DNA from: Candidatus Gastranaerophilales bacterium
Lineage (GTDB): Bacteria > Cyanobacteriota > Vampirovibrionia > Gastranaerophilales > Gastranaerophilaceae
Direction of reading: 5' to 3'
NCBI GenBank assembly: GCA_023662705.1
Contig: JAMPIM010000057.1
Span: forward strand, 1 to 9,036
Length of the DNA: 9,036 bases
Position numbers and translations under genes: made by a program. Position 1 is the first letter of the stretch. Each line of letters begins with the position of its first letter. The notes below the pieces were generated by a model that was not told where the DNA came from, searched no databases, and worked only from the letters and a program-made list of their open reading frames with translations. This document shows, in pieces, positions 7,093-9,036 of the stretch.

Positions 7093-7826
7093 AACGTAAC
7101 TCTTCCGCTAACCCCTACAAAAGGATTCCGAACCGAACCATAAAGAGAAACCGCTGCATTATCCCGTTTGTATTTGACATAAACATTAGTATCTTCTTTA
7201 AATACTGAAACACCAGCTCCAACGCTTTGATTATAATTCAAATGCTTAGTGTAACTTGTCATTGCACCGGGATTATAATTATTCAAATAAATACTTGTTG
7301 AAGCTCCATTTTCAACATCAGAATAATTAAGCGAAACCCTTCCCTCATGCTGTGCAGGTTTATATTGAACCGCACTGTCAAATTGAACCCCGCCATATTG
7401 CTTAGATACATTCAAACCAACATTTCCGATAAAATCCACATTTGCACTGACACTAAGCTCAGGGTTCAGTTCTTTTGTAACACTGACATTTCCGAGATTC
7501 ACATCATAGCGAACATCATCGAAAAAATCTTCAACTTTATTAATCGTTGTATTTATAAAATCATATCTTGTATAAGTTTTATTATGCTCCTCATGTACTA
7601 ATGAACCACAACAAGCGTCCATCTGTTCTAACGCCTTTTCTACAGAACTTTTCGGAGGTTTATAAAAAGCTCTGTCAACAAGAGTTATTGCAGTATTAAA
7701 GCCGTTTCCTTCTTTAGTAACATAAGGCGCTTCCTGCACCAAACGCTCACCCTCAGTTGGATTGGTTTTGTTATCCTTTATTATATTGGCAAAGATTTTA
7801 AATTTTTCGTTATCTCTATCGGGCAT
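7089..7826 (-). CDS. Signal-less protein with C-terminal beta-barrel-like region (tandem relative 2)
   Basis: The protein has 245 residues and no family I can name. The N-terminal third (1-104) is polar and probably helical, and includes a Cys pair at C72-C73. From about 105 to the end it is a run of short alternating hydrophobic/polar strands separated by turns (VNLGNVSVTKEL, NPELSVSANVDF, GNVGLNVSKQYG, TNVYVKYKRD, NAAVSLYGSVRN). The last strand is GVSGRVTF with a terminal Phe, as in outer-membrane barrel proteins. No Sec signal peptide precedes it. It shares landmarks in the same order with the upstream gene: ERL, EGxGF, FDD and the final strand. The pair therefore looks like diverged duplicates, with about 30 extra residues here, including the CC pair, between EGxGF and FDD. 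It starts 15 bases after that gene, with only a weak AGAGAAA ribosome binding site, so translation may be coupled. Confidence 0.8.
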   Translation of the reverse strand: MPDRDNEKFKIFANIIKDNKTNPTEGERLVQEAPYVTKEGNGFNTAITLVDRAFYKPPKSSVEKALEQMDACCGSLVHEEHNKTYTRYDFINTTINKVEDFFDDVRYDVNLGNVSVTKELNPELSVSANVDFIGNVGLNVSKQYGGVQFDSAVQYKPAQHEGRVSLNYSDVENGASTSIYLNNYNPGAMTSYTKHLNYNQSVGAGVSVFKEDTNVYVKYKRDNAAVSLYGSVRNPFVGVSGRVTF

Positions 7827-7841
7827 TGTGTTTCTCTATCA

Positions 7842-8408
7842 CTAAAATCTAATTACTGCACTTACTCCAAAATATTCATTTTTATTAAATGAACTATGAG
7901 CTATTACTCCAACATTATTTTTTTTGTATCCAACACTTGCTCGCTCGTTAGATATAGTTGCTCTGATTGATTCATTCTCATTAAATGTATGAGAGTATTG
8001 AACCTGCGCCCCTGAGCAGACATCATTTGCAAACAAACTTCCTGAAATTTTATCTTTTCCACGCTCATAGCCGATTTCCATTTCAACTCCGCGCAAATAA
8101 GGGTTAACTTTCAATTCTCCGTAAACATTACTGTGGCCTTTCTCCAACAATGATGTCAGGTTCAAACCAACAGTACCATATTCATTAGCATTGATAGTAG
8201 TATCTACCGTAGATGAAAGATCCAGGTCATGTACAGGTTTTGTATCATCAAAGTGCTCATCAATAGCAATATATGTTTGTTCAGTCCGTCTTGCTGTATT
8301 ATTTAAACGCTCTTGCTGTGAAACCATAGTAAATCCTAATCCTTCATTACGATTTACTGTCACTGCATCAATGTTATCTAATCGTTCCGGTTTGTGAAAA
8401 TTTGGCAT
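7842..8408 (-). CDS. Signal-less protein with C-terminal beta-barrel-like region (tandem relative 1)
   Basis: The protein has 188 residues from the chosen ATG at 8408 (MPNFHKPERL). AAGGAG at 8423-8418 lies nine bases upstream. A farther in-frame ATG at 8444 would add twelve residues, but it falls inside the hairpin and has no ribosome binding site. The N-terminal 53 residues are polar. From about 54 to the end the sequence alternates in a beta-strand pattern (YGTVGLNLTSLL, SNVYGELKVNP, GVEMEIGYERG, DKISGSLFAND, ERASVGYKKN, NVGVIAHSSF) and finishes GVSAVIRF with a terminal Phe. There is no signal peptide and no transmembrane helix. It is the first of two related genes. Possible roles include an outer-membrane barrel that uses an unusual export route, or a soluble beta-structured assembly protein. 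The sequence alone does not choose between them. Confidence 0.82.
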   Translation of the reverse strand: MPNFHKPERLDNIDAVTVNRNEGLGFTMVSQQERLNNTARRTEQTYIAIDEHFDDTKPVHDLDLSSTVDTTINANEYGTVGLNLTSLLEKGHSNVYGELKVNPYLRGVEMEIGYERGKDKISGSLFANDVCSGAQVQYSHTFNENESIRATISNERASVGYKKNNVGVIAHSSFNKNEYFGVSAVIRF

Positions 8409-8417
8409 AAAATAAAG

Positions 8418-8448
8418 CTCCTTGTATATATAAAGTATATACAAGGAG
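8418..8448 (-). promoter_or_regulatory. Perfect 13-bp inverted repeat enclosing the ribosome binding site of the gene at 7842-8408
   Basis: CTCCTTGTATATA (8418-8430) and TATATACAAGGAG (8436-8448) are exact reverse complements around a 5-base spacer. In a minus-strand transcript the 3' arm contains AAGGAG, the ribosome binding site for the ATG at 8408, so the folded RNA would hide it. The hairpin is followed by CTTTATTTTATG, which is U-rich but broken, so a weak or regulated terminator is also possible. A DNA operator for a dimeric repressor is a third reading. Confidence 0.8.
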
Positions 8449-8485
8449 AAAAATTGACTTATTTTTAAGAATTATTAAGAAATTT

Positions 8486-8740
8486 TTATTCTTTTTTATC
8501 CTTATCATTAGTATGTTTTTCAAAAGCATCAGAAATCATCTTACCCTGCATAGCTCCGCCAAAGGTAAACGAAATACCGACAATCGGCCATGTTTTTATT
8601 TTATGCCAATCCACGGGACAAGTTGCCATCATAGCACCTGTCATCAATAAACCCGTTACCCCGCCGATTACGGCTCCTGCCTTACCACGGGTTTTTGCTT
8701 CAAAATTTGGATTGTTATAATTGATTGATGAAACTCGCAT
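8486..8740 (-). CDS. Small two-helix, glycine-rich membrane protein with N-terminal NPNFEAK tag
   Basis: The protein has 84 residues and no named family I can assign. AAGGAG lies six bases before the ATG at 8740. Residues 1-18 are polar and carry the short motif INYNNPNFEAK. Two hydrophobic segments follow: GAVIGGVTGLLMTGAMMA (about 22-39), with glycine-zipper spacing, and WPIVGISFTFGGAMQGKMI (51-69). A short charged tail (HTNDKDKKE) ends the protein. It is probably an inner-membrane hairpin, and glycine zippers often mediate helix packing or oligomerisation. It lies upstream of, and in the same direction as, the two beta-strand-rich genes, separated from them by 77 bases that include the 13-bp inverted repeat. 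Whether they share one transcript is open. Confidence 0.82.
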   Translation of the reverse strand: MRVSSINYNNPNFEAKTRGKAGAVIGGVTGLLMTGAMMATCPVDWHKIKTWPIVGISFTFGGAMQGKMISDAFEKHTNDKDKKE

Positions 8741-8790
8741 TATTATCTCCTTTTATAATAATAAAACACATAAAAATATTTTTTGCATTA

Positions 8791-8820
8791 AAAAAGGTAC
8801 GCATAAAAGCGTACCTTTTT
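8791..8820 (-). terminator. Intrinsic terminator of the dikinase gene, probably bidirectional
   Basis: AAAAAGGTACGC (8791-8802) and GCGTACCTTTTT (8809-8820) pair perfectly around the six-base loop ATAAAA. Read on the minus strand the stem is followed by a run of six T residues, 17 bases after the ppdK stop. The A/T tracts on both sides also make it a plausible terminator for plus-strand transcripts. It isolates the dikinase gene from block 8740-7089. Confidence 0.92.
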
Positions 8821-8836
8821 CGGAATTTTACAACCC

Positions 8837-9036
8837 CTATTTGCCTTCAACTACTGCTTGAGCTGCAGCAAGTTTTGCTTGAGGGATTCTGAATGGTGAA
8901 CAAGAAGTGTAGTTCAAACCGATTCTGTGACAGAATTTAACTGAATCAGGGTCACCGCCGTGTTCGCCGCAAACACCGCCTACAAGGTTAGGGTTAACTT
9001 TGTGTCCTAATGTCATAGACATTTCAACCAATTTAC
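8837..9036 (-). CDS. ppdK: Pyruvate phosphate dikinase, C-terminal end (partial, 5' end outside window)
   Basis: About 66 C-terminal codons are present, and the frame stays open to the window edge. The enzyme interconverts pyruvate + ATP + phosphate with PEP + AMP + pyrophosphate, and is usually around 870-900 residues. The segment matches the end of the PEP/pyruvate-binding TIM barrel. GGVCGEHGGDP is the substrate-site loop. FCHRIGLNYTSCSPFRIP contains the Cys that acts as general acid in the family, within SCSPFR, and AAAQAVVEGK is the typical terminus. PEP synthase and enzyme I share this fold, but the HGGDPxSVxFCHxxGLNYxSCSPFR pattern is that of the dikinase. In anaerobes it commonly serves glycolysis or gluconeogenesis with pyrophosphate. 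A strong terminator follows. Confidence 0.95.
   Translation of the reverse strand, partial: KLVEMSMTLGHKVNPNLVGGVCGEHGGDPDSVKFCHRIGLNYTSCSPFRIPQAKLAAAQAVVEGK

Noticed and set aside
7076..7108. Nested short inverted repeats (GCGGA/TCCGC and AGTTA/TAACT) at the convergent gene ends as a bidirectional terminator
   Set aside because: Stems are 5 bp with mismatched interior bases and no T-run on either side.
8409..8444. Upstream in-frame ATG at 8444 as the start of the first beta-strand protein
   Set aside because: It lies inside the inverted repeat with no ribosome binding site of its own, while the ATG at 8408 has AAGGAG nine bases upstream and gives an N-terminus (MPN) like that of its neighbour (MPD).
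8454..8482. TTGACT on the plus strand as a promoter -35 box
   Set aside because: No acceptable -10 lies 16-18 bases downstream, and no plus-strand gene follows.
1..9036. Search by eye for CRISPR repeats, tRNA-like cloverleafs, transposase motifs, phage genes and long direct repeats
   Set aside because: None was seen. The only strong repeats are the terminator at 8791-8820 and the inverted repeat at 8418-8448.

Overview
The window is a gene-dense, AT-rich stretch of bacterial chromosome with twelve protein genes. It has no tRNA, rRNA, CRISPR array, insertion sequence or phage gene, and no gene-free stretch longer than about 100 bases. Shine-Dalgarno sites (AGGAG/AAGGAG) and sigma70-like promoters are typical of a eubacterium. 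My best guess at the source is an uncultured gut member of the Gastranaerophilales/Melainabacteria, the non-photosynthetic sister group of Cyanobacteria. This rests on the cyanobacterial flavour of the kinase DHp region (DDFIATLTHDLRTP), a short N-terminal NPNFEAK-type tag on a small protein, and a nan/ppdK-type metabolism. It is inference from memory, not a search result.

Layout. (A) 19-3452, plus strand: a translationally coupled operon. It encodes a receiver-PAS-histidine kinase (19-1569), a NarL/LuxR-type response regulator (1566-2222, ATGA overlap) and an unrecognised protein with beta-propeller-like segments and a C-terminal coiled coil (2223-3452). (B) 3514-4320, plus strand, with its own promoter: a membrane protein with an HEAGH zinc-protease motif and a downstream EExxAS motif. 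(C) 4295-5245, minus strand: a membrane-anchored YD/MORN-like repeat protein whose 3' end overlaps (B) tail to tail by 26 bases. (D) 5246-5324: a compact divergent promoter region. It holds a near-consensus promoter for (C) and an extended -10 element placed so that the nanE mRNA would be leaderless. (E) 5325-7092, plus strand: nanE, a ROK sugar kinase and a 71-residue unknown. Together these look like the ManNAc to ManNAc-6-P to GlcNAc-6-P part of amino-sugar or sialic-acid use. (F) 8740-7089, minus strand: a two-helix glycine-rich membrane protein, then two tandem related proteins whose C-terminal halves look like beta-barrels ending in Phe but which lack signal peptides. A perfect 13-bp inverted repeat sits between the first and second genes and buries the ribosome binding site of the second. 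(G) 8837-9036, minus strand: the last codons of pyruvate phosphate dikinase, followed by a strong intrinsic terminator.

The least explained part is block F. Its combination of a small membrane protein, a hairpin that can hide a start site, and paired signal-less beta-strand proteins matches no system I recognise. The HExxH membrane protein and the propeller-like protein co-encoded with the two-component system are next in interest. No block was shown to be a known defence or mobile system.
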